Assembly (NCBI RefSeq): GCF_905171765.1
Contig: NC_053394.1
Location: 163,153,183 to 163,217,182 of the forward strand
DNA from: Bufo bufo
Taxonomy: Eukaryota; Chordata; Amphibia; Anura; Bufonidae
Direction: 5' to 3'
Length of the DNA stretch: 64,000 bases
Under the pieces are notes generated by a model, which made no database searches, had not been told where the DNA came from, and was given only the letters and a program-made list of their open reading frames with translations. A program made the position numbers and the translations under genes. This document shows, piece after piece, positions 32,910 to 44,581 of the stretch. Position 1 is the stretch's first letter; each line of letters starts with the position of its first letter.

Positions 32910-34157
32910 ATGATGACCAGGGGGAAACGAAGCATGAAGAAGCAGGGGAAGCTGGAATTTTTCTTTGGCCAAGATCGGGACAAAGATGGCGCCGGCACAC
33001 GAAACCTGCATGCAGAGCCTACCTCCAGCCCGAAATCCTCTGCAAGTGTTTGCTCTCCTCGAGCCTCAGACGATGGAAGCTCGCAACAACAGAGCCCTCG
33101 AGGTTCCCCGCAACATACCCGGACGGGTGAGAGCATGATTAACACTAAAGGGGACAAGACGGGGCACAATAGTGCATCTCCGTGCAACCCTGCGGCGCAA
33201 CAGTCCATTACTACAAGTCCGGAGAAGCAGAGACCTAGGCTACAAGATCCCGCGGCAGCAGAACATGAAGCTGGTGGAAGCTAAGGCCTAAAAGACACCG
33301 GCACCTTGATAGAGGTGCTTCACAATTTCCCTACGGACGACAAACCTGCGTCCAGCATTCTACTAAAGGACATGTTTTTGGCCTTTAACCACTCGGTCAC
33401 TACTCATTTATCACAGCTAATCGTGCCTATCCAAACATCTGTCACTGACCTGGGAAATAGAGTTCAGCATGTCGAACAAAAGATGGGCGAATTCGCTGAG
33501 TCGCATAACAGCCTGATAGAGTCACACGATGTCCAATTGGAGGAAATCTCATACCTCCGAGCGAAAGTGACGGATTTAGAGGACCGATCCCGCAGAAACA
33601 GTTTGAAACTGCGTGGAGTACCGGAGACTGTCCAGGCTACGGATTTCCAGGCCTACATTAAAAGGCTGATCAAACTTCTTCTGCCTGACTGCACCGAGCA
33701 AGATCTCATTATCAATCGGGCTCACAGAATTGCTAAACCAAAGCATCTACCTGATGACACACCACGGGATGTTTTGGCCCGTTTGCATTTCTACCATGCC
33801 AAAGAAGACACCCTGGCGGTGGCAAGGAAAATGGATGCCTTACCTGATCCGTATCAACAAGTGAAGCTTTTTGCAAACCTATCCATGGCTACCTTACAAC
33901 TACGTCATACGCTAGCTCCCATTACTCTAGCACTGAGGTCACACTCCATCCCATACCGTTGGGGTTACCCTGTAAAATTACTAGTCCAAAAAAATGGAGC
34001 TGTACTGGTTATACGCTCGGTAGAAGAGGGAAAAGCTGTACTAGCCACCTGGAATATCACAGCGGCTGAGGTCCCTTCTGCAAAACAACACCAACATCTA
34101 CCAGAAGATGGAGAGTGCCACCGAGTAGAAAGTCGCCGTCAGAAGAAACACCGCTGA
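32910..34157 (+). pseudogene. L1 ORF1 (RNA-binding chaperone), one in-frame stop
   Basis: The frame from ATG 32910 runs to a TAA at 33282-33284, then on in the same frame to 34157 (416 codons in total). The first third is polar and low-complexity. A heptad-like coiled coil follows (VQHVEQKMGEFAES ... LRAKVTDLEDRSRR), then the L1 ORF1 RRM start LEDRSRRNSLKLRGVPE and the C-terminal domain (YRWGYPVKLLVQKNGAV). In L1 this protein trimerises and coats the LINE RNA. The single stop is the only break that I see. Two upstream ATGs lie within a few codons (32910 and 32913), so the start is approximate. Confidence 0.82.
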
Positions 34158-34306
34158 GGGGTTCTTCTACATATCCTTCATCCATCAGGAGCGGAGATTT
34201 GTTCTACCTGTTGGATCCTCCTTGTGGTAGGCATGACTGTTTTCCCCCCACAAAGATCGCAAGGGGTTTTGAGTTTTAACCCTTGTGCTATTTCATTACT
34301 GCCCCA

Positions 34307-35952
34307 CAGAGGCGGCTCTAGACTTTGTGAGGCCTTAGGCGAAACTCGAACATGAGGCCCCCACAAAGATCGTTGGGATGCTCGTGATCTCCCGTACGGC
34401 GCCCCGGCTCAGTCCTCAAGAAATGAGATGTGTCAACCACTGCACGGAGCGGTGGTGTGGTCAACACTCCCCCTCCATGTATCTCTATGGAAGGTTTGGC
34501 GATACACAAGTGCTGTATCTGCGGCTCTCCCATAGATACATGGAGGGGGAGTGTTGACCACCGCTCCGGGCACAAGGAGATCCGGAGTACCATATAGGAG
34601 ATCGTGGGGGATCCCATCGAGCGATCGCCACCCCCCCTCCCCCCCGATCACACACTTATCTCCTATTACCTTTGGATAGGGGATTTATTTTCCTATACCA
34701 GAGTACCCCTTTAATATGCAGTGACATCACAGTAAAGGGTTAATATGCACAGTGACAACACAGCACAGGGCTTATATTTGCAGCGCATATTAACACTTGG
34801 CATTAACCCTGGCTATACTGAGATGTCACAGTGCATATTAACCCTGCACTGTGATGTCACATTGCATATTAATCCTGGCTGTACTGTATGTGACATCACT
34901 GTGCCTACTAACCCTGTACTGTGACTAACAGTACAGGGTTAACATGCATGCACAGTGGGTGACATCACAGTGATGTCACATACAGTACAGCCAGGGTTAA
35001 TATGCAATGTGACATCACAGTACAGGGTTAATATGCAATGTGACATCTCAGTATAGCCAGGGTTAATGCTAAGTGTTAATATGCGCTGCAAATATAAGCC
35101 CTGTACTGTGTTGTCACTGTGCCTATTAACCCTTTACTGTGATGTCACTCACTGTGCATGTTAACCCTGTACTGTGTTGTCACTGTGCCTATTAACCCTT
35201 TACTGTGATGTCACCCACTGTGCATGTTAACCCTGTACTGTTAGTCACAGTACAGGGTTAATAGGCACAGTGATGTCACATACAGTACAGCCAGGGTTAA
35301 TATGCAATGTGACATCACAGTACAGGGTTAACATGCACAGTGAGTGACATCACAGTACAGGATATACACAGTGATGTCACAGTCAGGGTTAAGCAGCTGC
35401 ATGCTTGCAGCACATAGTACAGGGCAGGGGCTTAAGTAAAAAAAATGGCACAATACTGGCACCAGTAAGTTATTATCATCAGACCCTAAGGTAAGAGGTT
35501 CCCAGTATAGCTAGCCAGGGGGTGGGGGATGGGCACAGCAGCAAGCAGGACACACACCTTGGTCTTCGGGCGCCGGCGGCAGTCAGACAGGGACACTGAG
35601 GTGAGGCAGGGCCCTTGCTCCTTCTCCCCTGTGGCTGCGCAGCACTCTGAGGGCGGGTCTGGCGTTGCGTTCAGTCAGAAGACGTGCCTGTGCGGCGGCA
35701 CGCTCCGAGCCCTCATCCCCAGCAGCCACTGCTCTCTTAAAGAGGCAGAGTGCAGAGGGGCTCAGAGCGGCCGGGTCGCGGCGGCTCAGTCTTATTTAGT
35801 CCACTTAGCACTGCGCATGGCCCAGGCCACCCAGAAGCCAATAAAATTGTGGTTGCAGCGTTGTATGGTGCAGGTGGGAGCCAGAGCGAGGCCCCTACCA
35901 GCGCGAGGCCTTAGGCGGCGGCCTAAGTGGCCTAATGGAAGAGCCGCCTCTG
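34307..35952. mobile_element. 1.65 kb hAT-type MITE with palindromic core
   Basis: The ends CAGAGGCGGCTCT and AGAGCCGCCTCTG are inverted repeats. An exact 8-bp duplication CTGCCCCA lies on both sides (34299-34306 and 35953-35960). It sits between L1 ORF1 and ORF2. Inside are a hairpin at 34440-34565 (CACTCCCCCTCCATGTATCT and its reverse) and the CRE-like array at 34711-35395. GC-rich frames such as 35529-36029 lack any protein features and are not called. Confidence 0.9.
34711..35395. repeat. Palindromic minisatellite of GTGACATCACAGTACAGGGTTAAT type units
   Basis: Units alternate between GTGACATCACAGTACAGGG and its reverse complement CCCTGTACTGTGATGTCAC, separated by TTAATATGCA / TGCATATTAA. 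The block can fold on itself at many scales. TGACATCA/TGATGTCA, one base from the CRE palindrome, occurs many times. Confidence 0.85.
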
Positions 35953-36137
35953 CTGCCCCAATACTTGGGCAGCCAGTTCTGGTTCATAATGTTAATGTTC
36001 ATAATTATTTATCTGTACTTTTTCTTTGAGCCATGTCACTATTTCACCATACATTCGATTGTACTGCAATGTGTTGATGTGCGGTTCCCTCTACATCATC
36101 TGAGCGATTTCTCATTGGCAACTATACACCCACCAAA

Positions 36138-39100
36138 ATGGTTTTGAAAGTAGGATCCTTAAATGTCAGGGGCTTAAACAGTCCATTCAAGAGACGGATG
36201 ATGTGGAGGGAAGCTCTTTCGATCAAATGTGATGTTTTTTGTGCACAAGAGACACACATAGTGGAGGTAGATGTAGGGAGGTTAAAACACCCAGCTTTCC
36301 CGACCTTGATTCATTCCCACGGTTTAGGCAAAAAAGAGGGGAGTGCTTTTAGCGATTCGGAATTCAGTGGCACACACAGAAGACTACAGTTGTAGATGCA
36401 GGGGGACGTTATGTTATACATGTATGATCTATAAATAATGTCATTCACACACTAGTGGGAGTATATGCCCCAAATATCCGGCCTATGCGGTTTCTAAACA
36501 AGCTCTTTAAAAGAGTACAGTTATCATCTGTGGGGATTTTAATCTAGTCCCTGACCCATATCCAGACTCCTCCTCTGTCGCGAGAACTTGTTCTACTTCT
36601 CTTGCTCCGTCATTATTAGCTAACTCCCTGTTTGATGTATGGCGCATTCACCATGCATCCGAAAGGGATTTCTCATATTACTCACCTGCACATCAATCCT
36701 ACTCCCGTATTGATTTGATTCTAGTAGACAGGGTCTCCCTGGCTGCCTCCGTACGTTCCTCTATTGGGACAATTACTTGGTCAGATCATGCTCCAGTGTC
36801 TGTAGAATTGGCAGAGGAATTTGTCACCCCTCCAAATCCGATATGGAGGGCTAGCGAATTCATACTGCCTAATACCAAGTATCAATCTGAGGTGTCTGCT
36901 GCCTTAATGGAATACTTTAAATTCAACGCTGCCTCTGTGCCGGATTCCACCGTGGTATGGACAGCTCATAAGGCGTATATTAGGGGCATCCTACTGAAGT
37001 TGAGTCATAGGCACAAAAAATTGAGGGAGAAACACCAGACCGACCTTATAACGCAAATTCAAACTGCAGAAGCACAAAACAAGATTTCCCCGTCGTTGGA
37101 GCTCTCTGAAAAGCTCAGACTCCTTAGATTTCAACTTAGAGAAAGTTTCTTGCACACATATGAGCTCTCTCTTAAAAAGACTAAAGCCATATACTATTCA
37201 CAAGCCAACAAGGCAGGGAGGTTGCTAGCAAGCCGGGTAAAAGCAAGGGCCTTGAAATCAAGGATAGCATTCCTTTGGGACCCCTCTAAATCCTACAAAT
37301 TGTACGATCCGAAGGCTATAGCCAACAGATTCATGTCTTACTACTCCCAACTGTACAATTTAAAGGAGGAATCAGGTTTTATCCCCGCTTCCCCCGGTGA
37401 TATAGATAACATTCTGAGATCATTAACAATTCCCTCCTTGGATAAAGCCCAAAGCGAATCCCTCTGTGCTCTCATCTCTCAGGATGAAATCTCTAGAGTA
37501 ATAACTGGCTTGCCACATCATAAAAGTCCGGGCTTCCAAACTCCTACTACAAAATCTTCTCCGATTGTCTGCTCCCGCATCTTCCTGCAGCCCTGTCTCG
37601 TGCCATGACAACGGGAAAAATGCCTAAGGAAATGCTAGAGGCGGTTATTGTGACTCTGCCCAAACCCGGGAAAGATCCTTCAACAAGTGGGGTTTGTGAA
37701 GGGGCGCCAAATCACGGATAACTCAAGGAGAGTACTGAATTTGATCGACTTTGTTAATCAAGCCAGAATACCGGCGGTGTTGGTCACCCTGGATGCCGAG
37801 AAGGCTTTCGACCGAGTCAACTGGTCGTTTGTCTTCTCTGTACTCCAAAGGATGGGTCTTCCAGAGTCCATATTACAAGCCATACGGGTTCTTTACTCCG
37901 ACCCTTCGGCCTGAGTGTTAGCAAATGGGGTATTGTCTGATCCGTTTGCATTGTCTAATGGCATGAGACAGGGATGCCCCCTGTCGCCCCTAATATTTAT
38001 CCTATCCCTAGAACCACTGGCGCAAGCAATTCATCAGGCGACCGGTGTGGCAGGAGTACAAATTGGAGACAGACAACATTGCATATCTATGTACGCAGAC
38101 AACATAATTTTGTCCTTAACAAACCCCCGGGTGTCCTTGAAGGTAGTGATGGACATCATTCGTTCTTACGGGGCTCTTTCATATTACAAGATCAATGAAA
38201 GCAAATTCCAAGCCCTCCCACTGGGGATCCCAGAAACAATCTTGTCCTAGATGAAAGAGGAATTCTCATTAGATTGGCAGAAATCCATGGTTCAATACCT
38301 GGGTTTTAAAGTGACAGCCACCCCTCAAGAATTATACAAAGCCAACCCCCCCCCCCCCCTTGCATTCGCTCCAACTAGAGCTCAATAGTATGGCCAAATC
38401 AGAACTATCCTGGTTGGGACGCATTGCAGCTTTTCAACAGCACACACTCCCAAAGTTATTATATCTATTCCGTAATATCCCCATTCCAGTCCCGGTGTCC
38501 TTTTTTAACTTAGCCAATAAAATGTTAAGCGCCTTCATATGGAACAAGGCCAGGCCGAGAGTTGCTAGAAGTATTATGTAGAGAAGCGGGGGCTTAGGTT
38601 TGCCCAATCTTTATGATTACTACCTAGCTTCCAGAATCAGTCAGCTAAAGGAGTGGTGGAAAGGAGAAACGGGGAAACATTGGGTACATATTGAGCAATC
38701 ACAAATCCCAGGCCGCAACTTACGTGCCCTACTCATGGCCGCGTTGCATGATTGCTATACAGGCCTTCAACCCGCATATTATGTCTCCACATCACTAGCT
38801 TTGTGGAAAACGTACCATGAGAAAGGACGAGATACCCCTATATCATTGGCGCATCTAGCCCCAATTGAATCTCTCCAATATCTGACCCCGGATCTGAATC
38901 TGAGGTTGTGGAGAAACAGAGGAATTACGACAGTAGCTGACCTAATGTCAGGCTCAGATTTGAAATCCATTGATACTGTCATGCGAGCCTTTAATATCCC
39001 CCAAAAAGAAGCTTTCTCTTGTCTTAAAATAAAACACACGCTGGGGAATAATCCCTCTTTCACTCTTAAAGGTCATATTCAGTTGTTAATCCGGTGGTCC

Positions 39101-39664
39101 GCAAGAGCTCTGTGTACACAGGGATCAAATCCTTATACATGTACTTAGGAGATAAAGACCGGTTTCTTAAAACAGCTACACTTCTAGCATGGGAGGCAGA
39201 TCTAAAACAAACATTTACTCTTGCGCAATGGTCAGCTGCAAACAAGCTCGCTATTTCCACTCTCAAATGCTCCTCGCACCTAGAAGCTTACATTAAAACT
39301 ACACTTAGATGGTACTATACCCCGGTCAGTCTACATGCGTTCTTCCCAAACACAAGTGTGAAGTGTTGGAGAGGTTGCGGTTGCAATGGGACATTGTTTC
39401 ACATACTTTGGGCTTGCCCAGGGATATATTCTCTTTGGGCGCGAGTATTCACAAAAATATCTGGGATTGCTGGATATCAGATTTCTCCGGACCCAGCCCT
39501 TGCCCTGCTATTGATAGATCTGGATAAAATTCAACTTAAATCTAGGATTATCATTTTGCACTTATTGCTTGTGACGAAGCTAGCAATCACGAGGAATTGG
39601 AAAAGCACCAATATCCCTGATCTACAAGAGATTATCAGAATACAACAAAATCCTACGAGTATAT
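36138..39664 (+). pseudogene. L1 ORF2 (endonuclease and reverse transcriptase), degenerate
   Basis: The endonuclease start (KVGSLNVRGLNSPFKRR, DVFCAQETH) is at 36138-36290. Frameshifts follow, with CGDFNLVPDP near 36530 and RIDLILVDR / WSDHAPVSV at 36705-36810. RT motifs are GFVKGRQITDNSRR, VTLDAEKAFDRVNW (37785-37825), GMRQGCPLSPLIF (37961) and MYADN (38090-38105), where the catalytic second Asp is Asn. There are stops at 37912 and 38248 and after 38578. The C-terminal Cys/His motif (CWRGCGCNG..FHILWACP) is at about 39360-39420. Total span about 1,175 codons, normal for the clade. Inactive. Confidence 0.85.
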
Positions 39665-39831
39665 GATGGCCCATCAAACTTTCCAAGTAAGCCCACATGT
39701 TCGATTAAGGCCTCTTTCACACTTGCGTTGTCCGGATCCGTCGTGCACTCCATTTGCCGGAGGTGCCCGCCGGATCCGTAACACCGCAAGTGAACTGAAA
39801 GCATTTGAAGACGGGTCCGTCTTCAAAATGT

Positions 39832-40330
39832 TGTCACGGTGGACGTGCACTCAGTATAAAAGATAACACACCAACCAGGATCTGGACGAGAGACAGGGGA
39901 AGGGTCACCTCCTAGTTTATCGCTGACCTCTTTCCCTGCACTGCTCAGCCCACAGGCAGACCTTGAAGGTAGATGTGCTGTGTCCTCCAGCCTGGACTGA
40001 CAAAACCATGAACTCCCTGAAATGGTGAAGTGGGGAGAAAGGAGCAGCCTGCTCGCACAGAACCTGGATGGGATAGATGACACAAACAACCAAACTAGAA
40101 ATGACACTTATCTTCTGAGAGCAGGAACTGACAGCCAACCTTCCCTCCAAACTTCCCAGACCAAATGATCAGTATAATCCGCTCAGAGCACTTAGCTGGA
40201 GGCCATTTAAACTAATGACTCCACCCAGTGCTCCTGATGAGAGGCGGATCCAGCACGGCACCAAAACAAATACTAAACTCGTGCTGCTATCCTGGCCGAC
40301 CTCCGCACATCGTCAGAGTGGGGCATGACA
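39832..40330 (-). repeat. Gypsy 3' LTR
   Basis: 499 bp, TGTCACGG...CATGACA on the plus strand. The end of pol (RRSARIAARV) runs into it. Next to it, on the element's sense strand, lies a purine run GAAGGGGGGG (40332-40343 region) fit to be the polypurine primer. Confidence 0.92.
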
Positions 40331-41421
40331 GTACCCCCCCTTCTACGGATGACCTCCGGACACCCTGGACCAACCTTATCCGGATGGGATCTATGAAAGG
40401 CCCTCACCAGTCGGCTGGCGTTGACATCTGCCGCCGGAACCCACATCCTCTCCTCAGGACCGTATCCCCTCCAGTGCACCAGGTACTGGAGGGAACCCCG
40501 CAGAACTCTCGAGTCGAGAATCCTGGAGATCTCGAACTCCAAGTTTCCCTCGACTAGAACAGGAGGAGGAGGCAATGGCGATGGTACCACCGGTTTAACA
40601 TATTTTTTTAGTAAAGACTTGTGGAAGACGTCATGGATCCTCCAAGTCTGCGGCAGATCCAGCCGAAACGCCACAGGATTGATCACCGCAGAAATTTTAT
40701 ACGGACCAATAAATCTTGGACCCAGTTTCCAAGATGGCACTCTCAACTTGATATTCTTAGTGGACAACCACACCAGATCACCCACACACAGGTCCGGACC
40801 AGTCACACGTCTCCTGTCAGCCATTCGTTTATACCTCTCACCCATCCTCTCCAAATTCCCTTGAATCCTCCACCAGATAGAGGACAAGGCAGAAGAGAAT
40901 CTCTCCTCCTCTGGCATCCCGGAGGAATCAGACCCAGAAAAAGTACCAAACTGAGGATGGAAACCGTATGCGCCAAAAAATGGCGACTTACCCGTGGACT
41001 CCTGCCTACAGTTATTCAATGCAAATTCTGCTAAGGACAAGAATGAGGACCAGTCCTCCTGATTCTCAGCCACAAAGCATCTCAAGTAGGTCTCCAGGTT
41101 TTGATTGGTGCGCTCCGTCTGACCATTCGACTGTGGGTGAAAAGCCGACGAGAAAGAAAGTTGAATGCCAAGTCGAGAGCAGAACGCCCTCCAAAACCTG
41201 GAGACAAACTGCGTGCCCCTATCAGAGACCACATCCGAAGGAATACCGTGCAATTTCACAATATTATCCACAAAAAACTGCGCAAGAGTCTTAGCGTTAG
41301 GCAGACTTGTTAGTGGTATAAAGTGAGCCATTTTACGAAACGGTCGACTACCACCAAAATCACTGTTCTCCCGGAGGAACTCGGCAGGTCCGTAATAAAG
41401 TCCATGGACAAATGCGTCCAA
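40273..41421 (-). pseudogene. Gypsy integrase C-terminal part and chromodomain
   Basis: From RKMAHFIPL onward it reads the integrase core with VVSDRGTQFVSRFW (second catalytic Asp) and SNGQTERTNQNLE (catalytic Glu), followed by the C-terminal barrel (GDLVWLSTKNI, KLGPRFIGPYKI). A chromodomain closes it: FEISRILDSRVLRGSLQYLVHWRGYGPEERMWVP. In chromoviruses this domain steers integration to modified chromatin. The first ~30 codons are out of frame with the upstream segment because a base is missing near 41335, where DRF-RKMAHF would read through. The end overlaps the 3' LTR. Confidence 0.9.
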
Positions 41422-41930
41422 GGACGAGATGGAATAGGCAATGGGAGAAGTGAACCAGGGGGTCGAGTATGAGCAACCTTTGACCGAGCGCAGGTTTCAC
41501 AAGCTGTCACGTAATTCTCAATACTCTTACGCAACCCTGGCCACCAGAACCTCCGGGACACCAGATCACAGGTGGACTTACCACCAGGATATCCAGCGAG
41601 AACAGTATCGTGATGTTCCTTGAACACCTTGTATCGTAGGCCCTCAGGAACAAACAACCTCCCTGGGGGACACGAACCAGGAGCCCCCTCCTGAGCTCCA
41701 CACACCTCCATCTCCAATTCAGGGTACAGGGCGGAGACCACCACTCCATCCGCCAAAATCGGCGCCGGATCTTCTGAATCACCTCCCCCAGGGAAGCTGC
41801 GAGACAAGGCATCTGCCTTGACGTTCTTGAACCCTGGGCGAAAGGTAACCACGAAATTGAACCTGGTAAAAAACAATGACCATCTGGCCTGTCTAGGGTT
41901 CAGACGCTTGGCAGATTGCAGGTAAGCCAA
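41310..41930 (-). pseudogene. Gypsy RNase H end and integrase start
   Basis: Begins LAYLQSAKRLNPRQARWSLF (end of the RNase H/connector) and DALSRSF. The zinc-binding HHCC-type start of integrase follows (H-x-H around EHHDTVLAGYPGG, CETCARSK). Then comes the first catalytic Asp in SMDFITDLP. A stop TAA at 41944-41946 separates it from the preceding segment where a Tyr/Trp is usual (V.TDHKNL). The frame is lost after VVVDRFVK near 41335. Confidence 0.88.
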
Positions 41931-41945
41931 ATTCTTATGGTCTGT

Positions 41946-42395
41946 TTACACAGTAACGGGGTGAGACGCCCCCTCTAACCAGTGACGCCATTCTTCAAAG
42001 GCCAACTTGATAGCCAACAACTCCCTATCTCCAACATCATAATTCCTCTCAGCGACCGAGAGCTTCCTGGATAAGAAGGCACACGGGACCCACTTGCCAG
42101 GAGAAGGACCCTGCGAAAGCACTGCCCCAACCCCCACCTCTGATGCATCAACCTCGACCACGAATGGCTGAGATACATCCGGCTGCACCAGAATGGGAGC
42201 AGACGCAAAACGCTCCTTGATAGCCGAAAAGGCCTGCAATGCCTCATCCGACCAGACAGAGACTTCAGCGCCCTTCTTGGTCATATCAGTAAGAGGTTTG
42301 ACTAGCATGGAATAATTCGAAATAAATTTTCTATAATAATTCGTAAACCCCCCAAAAACCGCATCAAAGCTTTCTGATTCTCCGGTCGGTCCCAC
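41946..42395 (-). pseudogene. Gypsy RNase H segment
   Basis: Reads [25 protein letters not shown], then [17 protein letters not shown] (RNase H first Asp), [32 protein letters not shown] (Glu) and VTV at the stop. It is in a different frame from the RT segment (42302-42691), so an indel lies near 42305-42390. Confidence 0.88.
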
Positions 42396-42691
42396 TCCAG
42401 AACCGCCCGGACCTTTTCGGGGTCCATACGAAAACCGGAATCAGAAAGCATGTATCCCAAAAATGGAAGCTCTTGCACCACAAACAAACATTTCTCCAAT
42501 TTGGCATATAACTTATTCTCCCGAAGGATCGTCAAAACCTGTCTCACATGATCCTGATGGGTCTTCAGATCAGGAGAATAAATTAAAATGTCATCTAGGT
42601 AGACTACTACGAACCGCCCCACCAAGTGATGAAAAATATAATTGACGAATCGCTGAAATACCGCTGGCGCATTCGTCAACCCAAAAGGCAT
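42302..42691 (-). pseudogene. Gypsy reverse transcriptase palm with YLDD
   Basis: MPFGLTNAPAVFQRFVNYIF, FVVVYLDDILIYS (catalytic YLDD intact) and [18 protein letters not shown]. It is separated from the gag-pro-RT frame by a TAG at 42746-42748 where Glu is usual (K.GDEWKTAF). Confidence 0.9.
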
Positions 42692-42748
42692 TACCAGGTT
42701 CTCAAAATGACCCTCATGCGTATTGAAGGCCGTTTTCCACTCATCCCC

Positions 42749-44554
42749 CTACTTGATCCTGATCAGATTGTATGCTCCTCTCAAATCCAACTTGGAAAAC
42801 ATCTTGGCTCCAACAATCTGATCAAAAAGATCAGAGATCAAAGGCAGGGGATATGGATCCCGGACTGTAATACGGTTCAGCTCCCGGAAATCCAAACACG
42901 GTCTCAGTGATCCATCTTTCTTCTTCACGAAGAACAAACCTACAGCCACTGGAGACTTAGATGGTCTAATATGACCCTTTGCCAAACTCTCGGCGACATA
43001 CTTTCGCATGACCTCTCTCTCGGGTTGAGAGAGGTTGTAGAGCCGAGACTTAGGCAACTTAGCCCCCGGAATGAGATTCACTGGACAATCATAGTCACGA
43101 TGAGGGGGCAATTCCTGAGCCCCACCCTCCGAAAAGACGTCCAAAAAATCCGAGAGATACCGAGGCAAGGCTGCAACGGACACTTCAGAGATAGATGTGA
43201 CAAGACAATTATCCGAACAAAACTTGCTCCAACCAATGATTTGTCTCGCTTGCCAGTCTATAATTGGGTTATGTCTAGACAACCATGGCAACCCCAAAAC
43301 CATTGGAGCTGGCAAATCCTTCATGACGAAACAAGAAATAATCTCCGCATGTGAATCACCCACCCTTAAATGAATACCATGAACAACGTGAGTAAGGTTC
43401 CTTTGAGAAAGAGGGAAAGAATCAATAGCAAAAACACGAATCTCGTTCTCTAACGTGCAAGTACTTAGTCCCAGACCCTGAAGAAACAGAAAGTCAATTA
43501 AATTTACCCCAGCACCACAATCAAGAAAAACATCAACAAACACATTTCTAGACTCTAGCGCCACCATAGCTGAAAGGAGAAAACGAGAACTGCAGGGAAC
43601 TTGCATACCAGTCTGCTCCACCACACCATTCATACTACCAAGTGTGAGGGGAGTTTTTTTTTTCTTTTTTCTTTTTATCTCTTCCCCCTGTGGTACAACA
43701 TAAGGACAAGAAAAAACAAAATGACCCCTCTTCCCACAATAGAAACATAAATTGTGCACTTTTCGAAAGTCTCTACTATCTGAATGGCAAGATATCTGAC
43801 CTAACTGCATGGGTTCCTCCCCTACCCCAGAGTAACAAGCAATATCACCCTGGGCAGCTGGTGAAACAAAACCACACGCGGGAGGAATCCCTTGCACGGA
43901 GGGACCCTTACACCTCTCTCTGATACGTCTATCCAAACGTATAGCCAAAGACATTGCGTTCTCCAAAGTATCTGGGTATTCATGAAAAGCCAGAGCATCC
44001 TTCAACCTTTCAGATAACCCCTGACAAAACTGACTACGTAACGTGGGGTCGTTCCACCCCGACTCAGTAGCCCATCTCCTAAACTCTGTGCAGTAAACCT
44101 CAGCAGTATGTTTACCCTGTAGTAAGTTACGTAATTTTGATTCTGCCATCGAAACTCGATCTGGGTCATCGTAAATCAATCCCAGGGCTTTAAAAAATTC
44201 CTCCACCGACCGGAGTGCCAGAGAACCGGGCGGCAGAGAAAAAGCCCAGGATTGCGCGTCCCCTTTAAGCAAAGACATGATGATACCCACCCTCTGATCC
44301 TCATTACCTGATGAAAATGGGCACAATCGAAAGTACAAATTACATGACTCTTTGAAACGGAAAAAATCATCAGTACCCCCTGCAAATTTCTCAAGAAGAG
44401 CGACTTTAGGCTCCCCAACAGTTTGACCTGTACCTGAAGCCAGCTCCCTCTGACACTGTGTGATCGAACTACGCAGATCCGCAACCTCCAGGGACAAACC
44501 CTGCATGCGGTCAACCAGTGCATCAATTAACGCCATCACATAAACTCTGAGCAA
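42749..44554 (-). pseudogene. Gypsy gag, protease and start of RT
   Basis: A 601-codon open frame. Residues ~50-210 are the retrotransposon capsid (KFAGGTDDFFRFKESC, SEYNDP-like WNDPTLRSQFCQGL). A CCHC knuckle CFYCGKRGHFVFSC is at 270-283. The aspartic protease motif VFLDCGAGVNLI is at 342-353, with Cys where Ser/Thr is standard (DCGA for D[ST]GA), and its partner VLGLPWLSRHNPIIDW at 419-434. RT begins at ~515 (GLFFVKKKDGSLRPCLDFRELN; KLDLRGAYNLIRI). The likely gag start is the Met at residue 7. Gag and pol share one frame, as in some chromoviruses. It ends at a TAG. Confidence 0.92.
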
Positions 44555-44570
44555 TGGCAGTCACAGTATG

Positions 44571-44580
44571 GCGGATTATA
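44571..44580 (-). promoter_or_regulatory. Putative self-priming primer-binding site
   Basis: One base from the 5' LTR, the plus strand reads GCGGATTATA; its exact complement TATAATCCGC occurs inside the LTR at 44923-44932. No TGG that would mark a tRNA primer site lies next to the LTR. In the Tf1/sushi chromoviruses the mRNA 5' end folds back as primer, and this arrangement fits that. Confidence 0.55.
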
Positions 44581-44581
44581 A

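Noticed and set aside
35529..36029. 166-codon GC-rich frame that looks like an exon
   Set aside because: It lies within a hAT MITE and crosses its right inverted repeat and TSD into L1 sequence.
40228..41294. Plus-strand frames over 100 codons opposite the Gypsy integrase
   Set aside because: They are antisense shadows of a clear minus-strand pol gene.
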